Assembly (NCBI RefSeq): GCF_018688255.1
Contig: NZ_CP061314.1
Span: 1,550,001-1,614,000 of the forward strand
Length of the DNA stretch: 64,000 nucleotides
Reading direction: 5' to 3'
DNA from: Polynucleobacter corsicus
Lineage (GTDB): Bacteria > Pseudomonadota > Gammaproteobacteria > Burkholderiales > Burkholderiaceae
Part shown: in pieces, positions 44,106 through 52,843 of the stretch
How positions within the stretch are numbered: the first letter of the stretch is position 1
Layout: every line of letters begins with the position of its first letter
Notes under the pieces: model-generated
The model's database searches: none
What the model was told of the DNA's origin: nothing
The model's input: only the letters and a program-made list of their open reading frames with translations
Program-made: the position numbers and the translations under genes

Positions 44106-45302
44106 TTAGGGCCTAATCTGCCCAATGACGAGGCGGGCATTGGAAGTGCCTACCTTAATTGTTTGCGGTGCAGATATCAAATCGCCAGATTCTGGCATTG
44201 CCATTCCCGTTTTGGAAATACGCACCTCAACTGATACTTCAGGCAGTTGAGAAATCAATGCATTGGGACTCATTGCTAAAGCATCATTCAAAACAAAGTT
44301 GATTGGGAATGCAGTAACCGGAGTTTTGAGAACAGCCACTGGCATGCGCTCGCCTGGCTTACGGGCAATCACCATCAAAACATCACCTGCTTTAATTTTG
44401 GACTTCAGCTCTGGTGCAATGTCTACCTGTCCAGTCACGCTTGCACCTTGATTACTGATTGCTGGCTTACTAACTGGTGCAAGGCTACCCTTGCTACGCG
44501 CCTCTGCAATAGAGGCTGCAATCGCACGAGCCTCATCGGACTCGGCGGGCAATAGCTTTGCTAACTTCTCCCAAGACTGCACTGCAGCCTTATAGTTCTG
44601 CGCATTAAAAGCGGCAGTTCCAGAAAGCCAAAGGGCTAATAAATTATTAGGATCCTGAGCTAATGCCTTATTAATCAATTGCTGTGGCTTACCAGCAAAA
44701 TTACCATTCGCGTTGGCTGCTAAGACATCGGCATAGTCAGCCAATAATTGTGGGTCTGAATCAACAAATGAGCCGGCACGAGCGTAGGCATTTGCAGCCT
44801 CGGTATTGCGGCCTAAAATCCGATAGGAGCGCGCCAGCATAGCCCAGCCCTTGAGATTGTCAGGCTCCTTGTCCATCTTGGCAGCGAACTCATCAACCAT
44901 CTTTTCAACTGACTCTTGAGTCATCGGCTTCTCAGTACTCTTCTGGGCAATCTGAGCGGCATCACCTAGGTAGAAATAGAAACCCCCTGAGAGTATTGCC
45001 ACAAAAAGACAAATCCCAATGATGGTTTTTTTAGGAGAGCCCAGTACCGCATGATCATCGGCTTCATCCGTATCCTGAAAAAGCCGCTGACGCATTTCTG
45101 CATGAGTCTGCTCATAGCTTCGGCTATCTACTGTACCCGCCAAACGATCAGCCTCGAGCTTATCAAGCTCTTCCCGATAGATGGCTGCATTCATCTGGCG
45201 ACGCGAGGTTGAGGATTCTTTCGCAGGAAAAAACAATGGGCGCAATAACAGCACCAAGACTAGGATCAATAAAAGAAAAGCGGAGATTACAAAACTAGTC
45301 AT
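44106..45302 (-). CDS. ccmI: Cytochrome c biogenesis protein CcmI (CycH-like, TPR)
   Basis: 398 residues. Two N-terminal membrane helices (residues about 2-25 and 93-115) flank a cytoplasmic leucine-zipper-like loop (YREELDKLEADRLAG). A periplasmic TPR domain (about 130-270) and a C-terminal domain follow. CcmI binds apocytochrome c C-termini and presents them to CcmFH. Last gene of the ccm operon, one base from ccmH. Confidence 0.92.
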   Translation of the reverse strand: MTSFVISAFLLLILVLVLLLRPLFFPAKESSTSRRQMNAAIYREELDKLEADRLAGTVDSRSYEQTHAEMRQRLFQDTDEADDHAVLGSPKKTIIGICLFVAILSGGFYFYLGDAAQIAQKSTEKPMTQESVEKMVDEFAAKMDKEPDNLKGWAMLARSYRILGRNTEAANAYARAGSFVDSDPQLLADYADVLAANANGNFAGKPQQLINKALAQDPNNLLALWLSGTAAFNAQNYKAAVQSWEKLAKLLPAESDEARAIAASIAEARSKGSLAPVSKPAISNQGASVTGQVDIAPELKSKIKAGDVLMVIARKPGERMPVAVLKTPVTAFPINFVLNDALAMSPNALISQLPEVSVEVRISKTGMAMPESGDLISAPQTIKVGTSNARLVIGQIRP

Positions 45303-45303
45303 G

Positions 45304-45792
45304 TTATTTTTCTATTGAACTGGACTTGGCATCCTGAAGTAGTTCATCAATGCGACGATTATCCGCTTCAGATAGTGTGGTGCTAGGTACGGCTTTATTT
45401 CTGCGACGTAGATACACCATCAAGCCAATAATTCCTGCGAGCAAAATTATAAAAGGGCCTATCCATAAGAGCCAGGTGATTGGCTTCACAGGGGGACGAT
45501 ATAGGACGAAGTCCCCATAACGCTCCACCATAAAATTCCGAATTTGCTCGTCTGTCTTGCCCTCATTAATCAGGATGCGAATTTCTCGGCGCAAATCATT
45601 TGCCAAATCAGAGCGTGAACCTGCAAGAGATTCATTCTGACAAACTAAGCAGCGCATTTCTTCTGAAATCACAATCAGACGCTGCTCCGTGACAGGGTCA
45701 TCAGCCAAAGGCACTGCATCTTTAGCAGACGCACTGATAGAGCACAGCACAATAAAAGTGAGTAAGAGGGATTGAAGTGTCTTTTTCAACAT
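45304..45792 (-). CDS. ccmH: Cytochrome c biogenesis protein CcmH
   Basis: 162 residues. Signal peptide to about 23, redox motif RCLVC (C48, C51) followed by QNESLAGSRSDLANDLR, then YGDFVLYRPPVKP and one membrane helix (WLLWIGPFIILLAGIIGLMVYL). Reduces apocytochrome CxxCH thiols in the periplasm for heme attachment. Its start overlaps the ccmG stop by one base. Confidence 0.95.
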   Translation of the reverse strand: MLKKTLQSLLLTFIVLCSISASAKDAVPLADDPVTEQRLIVISEEMRCLVCQNESLAGSRSDLANDLRREIRILINEGKTDEQIRNFMVERYGDFVLYRPPVKPITWLLWIGPFIILLAGIIGLMVYLRRRNKAVPSTTLSEADNRRIDELLQDAKSSSIEK

Positions 45793-46316
45793 TATTTGAG
45801 CTCATCCAACAAAGGAATGATCTTCTTACGAAGTAATTCCATCGTGATTGGTCCAATATGCTTAAACCGAATGACGCCAGTCTTGTCAATCACGTAGGTC
45901 TCTGGAACGCCATAGACGCCATAATCAATACCTACGCGACCATTGGCATCAAAAGCTGACAATAGGTAGGGGTTGCCTTGACGAGCAAGCATAGTCATCG
46001 CATCGTCACGCTTATCTTTGTAATCCAATCCAATAATTGGCGCTAATTGCAATTTACCCAGCTCAACAAGAACGGGGTGCTCCTCACGGCAAGCAACACA
46101 CCAAGAAGCCCAGACATTCAAAATCCAAGGCCTGCCTTTCATACTCGCTGGTGAAAAGGTTTTTTGAGGATCTGCCAGCTGAGGTATTTCAAAGGCGGGT
46201 GCTTGCTTACCAATTAGTGGCGAAGGTATTTCCTGTGGGTCACGATTCAAGCCTACCGCTAAAAATCCAACCAGAATGACAAACAAAATCAGTGGGATTA
46301 AAAACTTGGCTTTCAT
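45792..46316 (-). CDS. ccmG: Thiol:disulfide interchange protein CcmG/DsbE
   Basis: 174 residues, membrane-anchored thioredoxin-fold protein. N-terminal helix 4-22, active site WCVAC (C73, C76) and cis-proline region GVPETYVID. Keeps CcmH and apocytochromes reduced, using electrons from DsbD. Overlaps ccmF by four bases. Confidence 0.95.
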   Translation of the reverse strand: MKAKFLIPLILFVILVGFLAVGLNRDPQEIPSPLIGKQAPAFEIPQLADPQKTFSPASMKGRPWILNVWASWCVACREEHPVLVELGKLQLAPIIGLDYKDKRDDAMTMLARQGNPYLLSAFDANGRVGIDYGVYGVPETYVIDKTGVIRFKHIGPITMELLRKKIIPLLDELK

Positions 46317-48232
46317 GCTGCTACCTTCTTCAACTTCATACGATAGCGCTTATCAGACATTGCCAGCAAACCACCCAAAGCCATCAGTACACAACCGCCC
46401 CAAATCCAATCCACAAATGGCTTGTAATACACTCGCACTGCCCAGGCTTTATCTTCCAACTCTTCACCCAATGAAATATAAATATCTCGGGTGAGACCTG
46501 CATCAATCGCCGCCTCAGTCATAGGCATCGTTGATGAAAAATAATTACGCTTTTCTGGGTACATCGTAGTTTCTAGTTTCCCGTTGCGGGTTAATAAGAA
46601 AGTGCCTTGTATCGCTTTATAGTTGGGGCCAGGAACGGCTCTAACGCCCTGAAGCTGAATATCGTAGCCACCGACACTAACGCTTTCACCAGCGAGCATA
46701 CGCACATCTTTTTCCTCTTGATAGGCACCCACCATGGTGACGCCAATCGTAAAGACTGCTATCCCCAAATGCGCTACCTGCATACCAATAAATGAACGCG
46801 TTGGCTTACCTGCTTTTGCTTGACGAATAATTTGTAATACGCCAGAAGTAATCACCCAGAAAGCCAATAAGAAACCAAGGCTGCTAAGCCATGTAAATGC
46901 ACCCATAGCAAACGGAATTAAAGCCGCTGCAATCACTGCGACCAGGGCTGCAATCCATAAGCGCTTAATCACATCCAAGAGATTAGAGTTCTTCCAGCTT
47001 GTCCAAGGCCCAATTCCCATCAGCACTAACAATGGGATCATGATGGGTACAAAGACACTATTGAAATATGGAGGCCCTACTGAGATCTTTCCTAAATGCA
47101 GAGCATCAATCAATAAAGGGTAGAGAGTACCTAAGAGTACTGAAGCAGCGGATACCACCAAGAAAACGTTACCTAGCAAGATAAAGGTTTCACGGGATGT
47201 TAGGCTGAACTTACCACCAAGGGTACTTTTGGGAGCGCGCCAAGCATAAAGCGTCAAAGAAGAGCCCACCACCAGCACCAAGAAAATCAAAATAAAGACG
47301 CCGCGCGTAGGATCAGTTGCAAACGCATGAACTGAAGTGAGCACTCCAGATCGAACTAGGAAGGTTCCCAAAAGCGATAGTGAGAAAGCAGTAATTGCCA
47401 ATAACACTGTCCAACTCTTAAAGCCGCCACGCTTCTCTGTAACCGCAAGCGAATGAAGCAAAGCGGTACCAACTAGCCAGGGAATGAATGATGCATTCTC
47501 AACAGGATCCCAGAACCACCAACCACCCCAACCGAGTTCGTAATAAGCCCACCAAGAACCTAGTGCAATACCGAGCGTGAGAAATACCCAAGCAGCCGTT
47601 GTCCATGGACGCGACCAGCGTGCCCAAGCAGCATCTAAACGTCCGGATAACAAAGAGGCAATCGCAAATGCAAACGCTACTGAAAAGCCAACATACCCCA
47701 TGTACAACATTGGCGGATGAAAGACCAAACCTGGATCTTGCAGTAGAGGATTGAGAGATCGTCCATCCTGAGCGGCTGGCAGCAGTCTCTCAAAAGGATT
47801 GGAGGTGGCGAGCACAAATAGCAGTAGGCCGGTAGTCACCAAACCCAATACGCCAATCACTCGCGCCACCATAAACTCATCTAGCGCCTTCGAAAGCTGG
47901 GAAACTAAAAATGTCCAAGTAGACAATAAGAAGATCCACAGTAACAAGGAGCCTTCATGACCGCCCCATACCGCACCCAAGCGATAAATGACGGGCATTT
48001 GTGAATTGGAATGCTCTGCTACATAAAGAACAGAAAAATCATTTGAGTAAAAGCTCCAGGCCAAAATCACAAAGGCAATACCAAGCAATAGGAAAACAGT
48101 TTGTGCGGCTGGCCTAGCTAAGATAATCCATTCACGGCGACTTTGATGTGCGCCAACCAATGGCAGTGTCCCCTGAATGATGGCGATACATAAGGCCAGT
48201 ATTAATGCGTAATGCCCAAATTCAGGAATCAT
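46313..48232 (-). CDS. ccmF: Heme lyase subunit CcmF
   Basis: 639 residues, about 15 membrane helices. The WWD heme-handling signature GWGGWWFWDPVENASFIPWL is intact, and flanking histidines are present. With CcmH and CcmI it forms the complex that ligates heme to the CxxCH cysteines. Overlaps ccmG by four bases and ccmE by one base. Confidence 0.96.
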   Translation of the reverse strand: MIPEFGHYALILALCIAIIQGTLPLVGAHQSRREWIILARPAAQTVFLLLGIAFVILAWSFYSNDFSVLYVAEHSNSQMPVIYRLGAVWGGHEGSLLLWIFLLSTWTFLVSQLSKALDEFMVARVIGVLGLVTTGLLLFVLATSNPFERLLPAAQDGRSLNPLLQDPGLVFHPPMLYMGYVGFSVAFAFAIASLLSGRLDAAWARWSRPWTTAAWVFLTLGIALGSWWAYYELGWGGWWFWDPVENASFIPWLVGTALLHSLAVTEKRGGFKSWTVLLAITAFSLSLLGTFLVRSGVLTSVHAFATDPTRGVFILIFLVLVVGSSLTLYAWRAPKSTLGGKFSLTSRETFILLGNVFLVVSAASVLLGTLYPLLIDALHLGKISVGPPYFNSVFVPIMIPLLVLMGIGPWTSWKNSNLLDVIKRLWIAALVAVIAAALIPFAMGAFTWLSSLGFLLAFWVITSGVLQIIRQAKAGKPTRSFIGMQVAHLGIAVFTIGVTMVGAYQEEKDVRMLAGESVSVGGYDIQLQGVRAVPGPNYKAIQGTFLLTRNGKLETTMYPEKRNYFSSTMPMTEAAIDAGLTRDIYISLGEELEDKAWAVRVYYKPFVDWIWGGCVLMALGGLLAMSDKRYRMKLKKVAA

Positions 48233-48663
48233 TATTTATTTCCATTTTTTTGAGCCTGCTCTAAAGCATGCTTTGCCTCTGGAGGCATATAGTTCTCATC
48301 GTGCTTAGCCAATACTTCACTCGCAACGAATTTTCCACTTGGGTCAAGGCGACCTTGAATGACTGCGCCCTTACCCTCTTTAAACAAATCCGGAAGAATG
48401 CCAGTGTAGGCCACCGGAATATCTTTCACCATATCGGTAATCACAAAGTTCACCGTTAAGCCATCCCGCTTAACCGATCCATCCTTGACCATGCCACCAA
48501 TACGGAAGACTTGACCAGATGGTGACTTACCGGCAGCAACCTCACTCGGGGTGACGTACAGAGCAATATTGCTGTTAAGGGCATTCAAAATTAATACTGC
48601 CGCGATGCTAATGGCAATTAGTGCGCCAACAATAATGGCAGCTCGCTTATATCTTGGTTTCAC
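48232..48663 (-). CDS. ccmE: Periplasmic heme chaperone CcmE
   Basis: 143 residues: an N-terminal membrane anchor (8-28), an OB-fold beta-barrel, and the heme-binding H121 with Y125 in KHDENYMPPE. The histidine forms a covalent bond to heme before handing it on. Overlaps ccmD by four bases. Confidence 0.96.
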   Translation of the reverse strand: MKPRYKRAAIIVGALIAISIAAVLILNALNSNIALYVTPSEVAAGKSPSGQVFRIGGMVKDGSVKRDGLTVNFVITDMVKDIPVAYTGILPDLFKEGKGAVIQGRLDPSGKFVASEVLAKHDENYMPPEAKHALEQAQKNGNK

Positions 48664-48848
48664 TTGCTACCCTTTTGATCAAACTGCTCCGCTAACACTT
48701 CACGTTGCAGTCTGCGTACGATTTTCTTATGGCGTGCGCGAACAGCCAGGGGCTCCAATAAGAACACCAGAGCACAGGCACCAAAGCTGCACCATACATA
48801 GGGGGCATAACCACCCATGGCAAAGAATTCAGCCGAACTATTCCACAT
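48660..48848 (-). CDS. ccmD: Heme exporter protein CcmD
   Basis: 62 residues, one membrane helix (about 12-32) and a basic cytoplasmic tail, as expected for the small CcmD that helps release holo-CcmE from CcmC. Identified mostly by size and position between ccmC and ccmE; overlaps both neighbours. Confidence 0.9.
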   Translation of the reverse strand: MWNSSAEFFAMGGYAPYVWCSFGACALVFLLEPLAVRARHKKIVRRLQREVLAEQFDQKGSK

Positions 48849-49618
48849 TACCGCTTCACCTCATTTAATTGCCTAACCCAATCAGTATGAGCCTCGCGCT
48901 CCAAAATGATGGCGCGCACACGCATTAACCCTACTGCAATTGAGTACATCCATAAGCATAAGGCCATTAACAACATCCCCCAAAGCATGGTCTGAGCCAT
49001 GGCTGGTGCTTTAGTTAGCGAAACAGAGGCGCCTTGATGCAAGGTATTCCACCATTTCACTGAAAAATAAATAATAGGTACATTCACCACGCCTACCAAG
49101 GCGAGGATCGCGCCCGCTTTATCGGCACGGCGCACATTATCAATAGAGGCCTGGAGGGCGATAAAACCGAGATACAAAAACAGTAGGATTAATTCCGAAG
49201 TTAAGCGCGCGTCCCATACCCACCAAGCGCCCCACATCGGCTTACCCCAAAATGCACCAGTCCACAGAGATAAGAAAGCCATCAAGGCGCCGATCGGAGC
49301 CAGTGCCTGAGCCATCATGGCTGATAGACGAGTATTAAATATCAGACCTAATCCAGCCCATGCGGCCATCACCACGTAGATGAACATCGACATCCAAGAA
49401 GCGGGAACATGAACAAAAATGATGCGATAACCCTGACCTTGCACTGCATCTACTGGCGCCACAAAGAAACTTACCCACAAGCCGGCAGCTCCAAAAATAA
49501 TGGTGAGTGCCCAGAACCAAGGAATCATTTTTCCAGCCAGCGGATAGAAAGCGCTCGGACTCGAAAATTTGAACCAGCTCATTACGTGACTAGAAGATAA
49601 ATTATTTATATTACTCAT
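48848..49618 (-). CDS. ccmC: Heme exporter/delivery protein CcmC
   Basis: 256 residues with six membrane helices. WWD motif WGAWWVWDARLTSELILLFL is complete, with flanking histidines HVPASW and NTLHQG. Hands heme to CcmE. Four-base overlap with ccmB. Confidence 0.96.
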   Translation of the reverse strand: MSNINNLSSSHVMSWFKFSSPSAFYPLAGKMIPWFWALTIIFGAAGLWVSFFVAPVDAVQGQGYRIIFVHVPASWMSMFIYVVMAAWAGLGLIFNTRLSAMMAQALAPIGALMAFLSLWTGAFWGKPMWGAWWVWDARLTSELILLFLYLGFIALQASIDNVRRADKAGAILALVGVVNVPIIYFSVKWWNTLHQGASVSLTKAPAMAQTMLWGMLLMALCLWMYSIAVGLMRVRAIILEREAHTDWVRQLNEVKR

Positions 49619-50280
49619 TCAATAGCAATCTTTACAGCGCTCGCACTAACCCAAGGTACAAATGCTAATGCCAAAATCAATAAAGCGCCTAACAGTGAAA
49701 AATGCCCCGTGATATCCAGTCCTACACTGCTAGCGTATACGGCGCCAGCCCCAAAAATTAACACCGGAATATAGAGCGGCAAGATCAACAGACTCATCAA
49801 TACGCTACCACCCCTTACCCCTAGGGTGAGGGCAGCCCCAACCGAGCCTAGCAATGATAAAACAGGTGTTCCGAGCAATAAGGCGGCCATCAGCACCTTT
49901 AAGGACTGGGCATCTAAGTCAAACTGAATGCCGATCACCGGCGCCAACAAAACCAAAGGTAGCCCACACACCAGCCAATGAGCGACGATCTTGCCAAATA
50001 CTAAGGCGGTAAATGAATTCGGGGACAAGACCAGTTGCTCTAGGGTGCCGTCTGCGTAATCTGCTGCAAACATCCGCTGCAAACCCAGCAAGGTTGAGAG
50101 CAAGGCTGCAACCCAAATCACGCCAGGCGCAATCTTTCTTAGCAAGGCAGTATCAGCACCAATCCCCAATGGAAATAAGCTCGTCACAATCACAAAGAAA
50201 AACAATGCAGTGAGAACCTCGCTCTTACGACGCATCACTAGCAATAGATCACGATGGACGATAGCAATAAAGGCGTTCAT
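49615..50280 (-). CDS. ccmB: Heme exporter ABC permease CcmB
   Basis: 221 residues, six hydrophobic segments, family opening FIAIVHRDLLLVMRRKSEVL and GVIWVAALLSTLLGLQRMF. Membrane subunit of the CcmAB ATPase that resolves the CcmC-heme-CcmE complex. Four-base overlaps on both sides. Confidence 0.95.
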   Translation of the reverse strand: MNAFIAIVHRDLLLVMRRKSEVLTALFFFVIVTSLFPLGIGADTALLRKIAPGVIWVAALLSTLLGLQRMFAADYADGTLEQLVLSPNSFTALVFGKIVAHWLVCGLPLVLLAPVIGIQFDLDAQSLKVLMAALLLGTPVLSLLGSVGAALTLGVRGGSVLMSLLILPLYIPVLIFGAGAVYASSVGLDITGHFSLLGALLILALAFVPWVSASAVKIAIE

Positions 50281-50924
50281 AGATCCAATACTCGCAGACC
50301 GGAAACAGCTAAGGGCTGATGACTAGTCAGCACGACCAAACCATTGCCCTGAAGATGCTCGACAATCAAATCTTGTAACTCTCCCACGGCATGGGTGTCT
50401 AGGGCGTTAAAGGGTTCATCCAAAATCCAGATCTGCGCCCGTCGCGTTAGCATACGCGCCATCAAAACACGTTTTTTCTGTCCAGCTGATAAACAATGGA
50501 CAGGCAGATCTTCGCGCCCCTTCAGACCAAATCGCCATAAGCTAGCAAAAGCGTCTTGCTCGGAGAGTGCAATGCCATCAATCGCCGCATACATGCGCAA
50601 ATTCTCAATGGCACTAAGATCTTCTTTTAGCGCATCTCGATGACCCAAAAACAATAGCTTGCTGTGATATTCCGATACTGGTTTTTTGATAGGATGACCA
50701 CACCAAAGAACCTCTCCAGAATCAGGAGCAGCCAAGCCAGTGAGCAAGCGCAATAGACTTGTTTTACCTACGCCATTCTCGCCACGAATATGGAGGCACT
50801 GCCCAGCAAATAACTCTAAATCGAGGCCTGAGAAAAGCGCTCTATCACCGCGCACGCAAGAAATTCCCCGAGCCTCGAGGGCTGCGGTTGCAGTTGCTGG
50901 GAAGGGGGAATTGGTCGCTGTCAT
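50277..50924 (-). CDS. ccmA: Heme exporter ABC ATPase CcmA
   Basis: 215 residues. Walker A GENGVGKT at 48-55, signature LSAGQKKRVLMARML, Walker B WILDEPFNALD. The signature replaces SGGQ with SAGQ, usual in CcmA. First gene of ccmABCDEFGHI, with a good promoter 35-63 bp upstream. Confidence 0.95.
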   Translation of the reverse strand: MTATNSPFPATATAALEARGISCVRGDRALFSGLDLELFAGQCLHIRGENGVGKTSLLRLLTGLAAPDSGEVLWCGHPIKKPVSEYHSKLLFLGHRDALKEDLSAIENLRMYAAIDGIALSEQDAFASLWRFGLKGREDLPVHCLSAGQKKRVLMARMLTRRAQIWILDEPFNALDTHAVGELQDLIVEHLQGNGLVVLTSHQPLAVSGLRVLDL

Positions 50925-50958
50925 TGGAAGAAATGGCTTGAATCAAACCACCTCAGGC

Positions 50959-50987
50959 ATTGTCCAAGACCCACTTGGGGCTGTCAA
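50959..50987 (-). promoter_or_regulatory. Sigma70-type promoter of the ccm operon
   Basis: On the reverse strand TTGACA (50982-50987) and GACAAT (50959-50964) are exactly 17 bp apart, 35 bp before the ccmA start codon. The -35 is a perfect match, the -10 matches at 4 of 6. Inferred from consensus. Confidence 0.65.
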
Positions 50988-51048
50988 ACCACCTAAAACA
51001 GTATTCAAAGAATAAATTTCTTTTAATTCAAGCGCTTAGCCAATTATA

Positions 51049-51075
51049 TGCGGAGTGAGGGAGAAGCACTCCGCA
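51049..51075. terminator. Hairpin downstream of the tctC gene, possible terminator
   Basis: Perfect nine-pair inverted repeat TGCGGAGTG / CACTCCGCA with a nine-base loop, 14 bp after the tctC stop (reverse strand). No T-run on the reverse strand, so it may be a weak terminator or a 3' mRNA-protecting stem. Confidence 0.55.
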
Positions 51076-51089
51076 CTTGAATCATGCTG

Positions 51090-52058
51090 CTATTCAGGCT
51101 TAATACCGGCGCTTTTAATAATCTTGCCCCAGAGGACTGATTCTTTCTTCTGAAATGACCCAAAGGATTCGGGTGACATGGCGTAATACTTAGCCCCTTC
51201 TGCCTCTAGCTTTTTCTGCACGGCTGGCTGTTGCATAATTTTTCCCACCTCAGCATTGAGCTTCTTCACAATTGCAGGGGGCGTGCCTGCGGGAGCAAAT
51301 AAGCCAATCCAATTTTTGACATCGAATCCAGGCAGTGTCTCACTCATACAAGGTAAATCGGGCATCGAAGGATCTCTTGTGGCACCGGTAACTGCTAAGC
51401 CACGTAATTTATCGCTCTTCACATAAGGCAGAATTGTGGGCATCGTGGCGAACATTAATTGAGTTTGGCCGCCAATCAAATCCGTAATTGCCAATGCATT
51501 TCCCTTGTAAGGAATGTGCGTCATATCCACCTTTGCAGTGAGAATAAAAAGCTCTCCTGCCAAATGACTAGCGGTACCGATGCCACCAGATCCATAAGAT
51601 ACTTTTCCTGGATTAGCTTTGATGTAGCTAATGAGCTCACTGACATTTTTTACCGGGACGCTAGGATTAACAGCCAATAAACCTTCGGCATCAAGCACAA
51701 AAGCTACTGGTACAAAATCCTTGAAGGGGTCATAAGGCATGCTCTTTACTAAAAAGGGGTTTACTGCGTGCGTACCAATACTGCCCATAATCAAGATGTA
51801 GCCATCTGCCGGTGATTTGGCCACAAAATCAGCCCCGATATTACCTCCACTACCCGTTTTATTTTCTACTATTACCGGCTGCCCAAAAGCTTCGCTTAAT
51901 CCCTGGGCAATGATTCGTGAAAATCCATCCGCGATACCACCAGTAGCAAATGGGGAGATGATTTTAATTTGATGATTTGGATAAGTCGCTACTTGAGCAA
52001 TCGCAGCTTGAGTGAATAAACTTGAACCCAAAATGAGGGCCAGGAAAAACTTTTGCAT
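51090..52058 (-). CDS. Tripartite tricarboxylate transporter substrate-binding protein (Bug/TctC)
   Basis: 322 residues from ATG 52058 (MQKFFLALILGSSLFTQAAIA signal peptide, cleaved near residue 21-22); an in-frame TTG at 52094 would overlap the upstream gene. Family marks: YPNHQIKIISPFATGGIADG and ENKTGSGGNIGADFVAKSP. Third gene of an operon with a periplasmic MBL-fold hydrolase and a leaderless type-3 binding-protein homologue, which may process the same compound (inference). Confidence 0.92.
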   Translation of the reverse strand: MQKFFLALILGSSLFTQAAIAQVATYPNHQIKIISPFATGGIADGFSRIIAQGLSEAFGQPVIVENKTGSGGNIGADFVAKSPADGYILIMGSIGTHAVNPFLVKSMPYDPFKDFVPVAFVLDAEGLLAVNPSVPVKNVSELISYIKANPGKVSYGSGGIGTASHLAGELFILTAKVDMTHIPYKGNALAITDLIGGQTQLMFATMPTILPYVKSDKLRGLAVTGATRDPSMPDLPCMSETLPGFDVKNWIGLFAPAGTPPAIVKKLNAEVGKIMQQPAVQKKLEAEGAKYYAMSPESFGSFQKKESVLWGKIIKSAGIKPE

Positions 52059-52077
52059 ATGATTTTTCTGAAGATAT

Positions 52078-52812
52078 TTAAGGGAGCGGTGCAACTGATA
52101 GACCCTGTACCTGATATTGGCTAATGAGATCAGCCACCAAGCCAGATCTAATGAATTCTTCTACACAATTATTCAAAAACTCAACCGACTCTAGGTGGGG
52201 TTTTTGTGTGGCAATCGCCTGCTGTATTCCAGTAAATTGGCCATCCAAAATTCTGGATCCAGGAATATCTTGAGAAGCAGCAACTAGGCCAGTTTTCAAG
52301 CCTGCCAGAGCATCTAATTTCTCACTGACAAACAATTCATTGCTGGCTTTCACACTATCAGCATGAACTAAGCTGGCATGTTTAAGATTACGCTGTAACC
52401 ATAAGTCATAAGCACTTTTGTAAAAAGATGCAATCCTCACTCCTGGCTGATCTACCTGTGACAACTCAGTGATGGGAGAGTTGGCGGGAACCAAATAGCA
52501 AGCCTCTAGCTCGACATAAGCAGGAGTAAAAGTGACCTTCTGAGCGCGCGCGGGGTCAGAGCCCAATAAGGAGATGCCACATCTGCCGCTGACGGCAGCC
52601 TCGACAACTTCGTCTTGCGTATTAAATCCCTGCAAACTTAACTCCACACCCAAGTGTTTTGCAATCGCCCGGCAAATATCAGGCGCAATCCCAATAGGCT
52701 CCCCAGAAGGTGATCGACCAGTAACTAATAAGAAGTTGCCTAAATACACCGCAGCAGACAGAACCCCATTAGGCGCGAGTTGCATCCTCACTTCAGGCGA
52801 AATAGGGCTCAT
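52078..52812 (-). CDS. Periplasmic-binding-protein family 3 homologue without signal peptide
   Basis: 244 residues from ATG 52812, preceded by TAGGA; a TTG 27 bases upstream is the alternative. Two-lobed SBP_bac_3 fold: GNFLLVTGRSPSGEPIGIAPDICRAIAKHLGVEL, then SLLGSDPARAQKVTFTPAYVELEACYLVP and FYKSAYDLWLQRNLKHA. Neither start gives a hydrophobic leader, so it should stay in the cytoplasm, unusual for this family; it may be a ligand-binding regulator or enzyme. 31 bp after the MBL gene and 19 bp before tctC. Confidence 0.8.
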   Translation of the reverse strand: MSPISPEVRMQLAPNGVLSAAVYLGNFLLVTGRSPSGEPIGIAPDICRAIAKHLGVELSLQGFNTQDEVVEAAVSGRCGISLLGSDPARAQKVTFTPAYVELEACYLVPANSPITELSQVDQPGVRIASFYKSAYDLWLQRNLKHASLVHADSVKASNELFVSEKLDALAGLKTGLVAASQDIPGSRILDGQFTGIQQAIATQKPHLESVEFLNNCVEEFIRSGLVADLISQYQVQGLSVAPLP

Positions 52813-52843
52813 AAAATTCCTATTTAACAGCGCATTCAATTAA

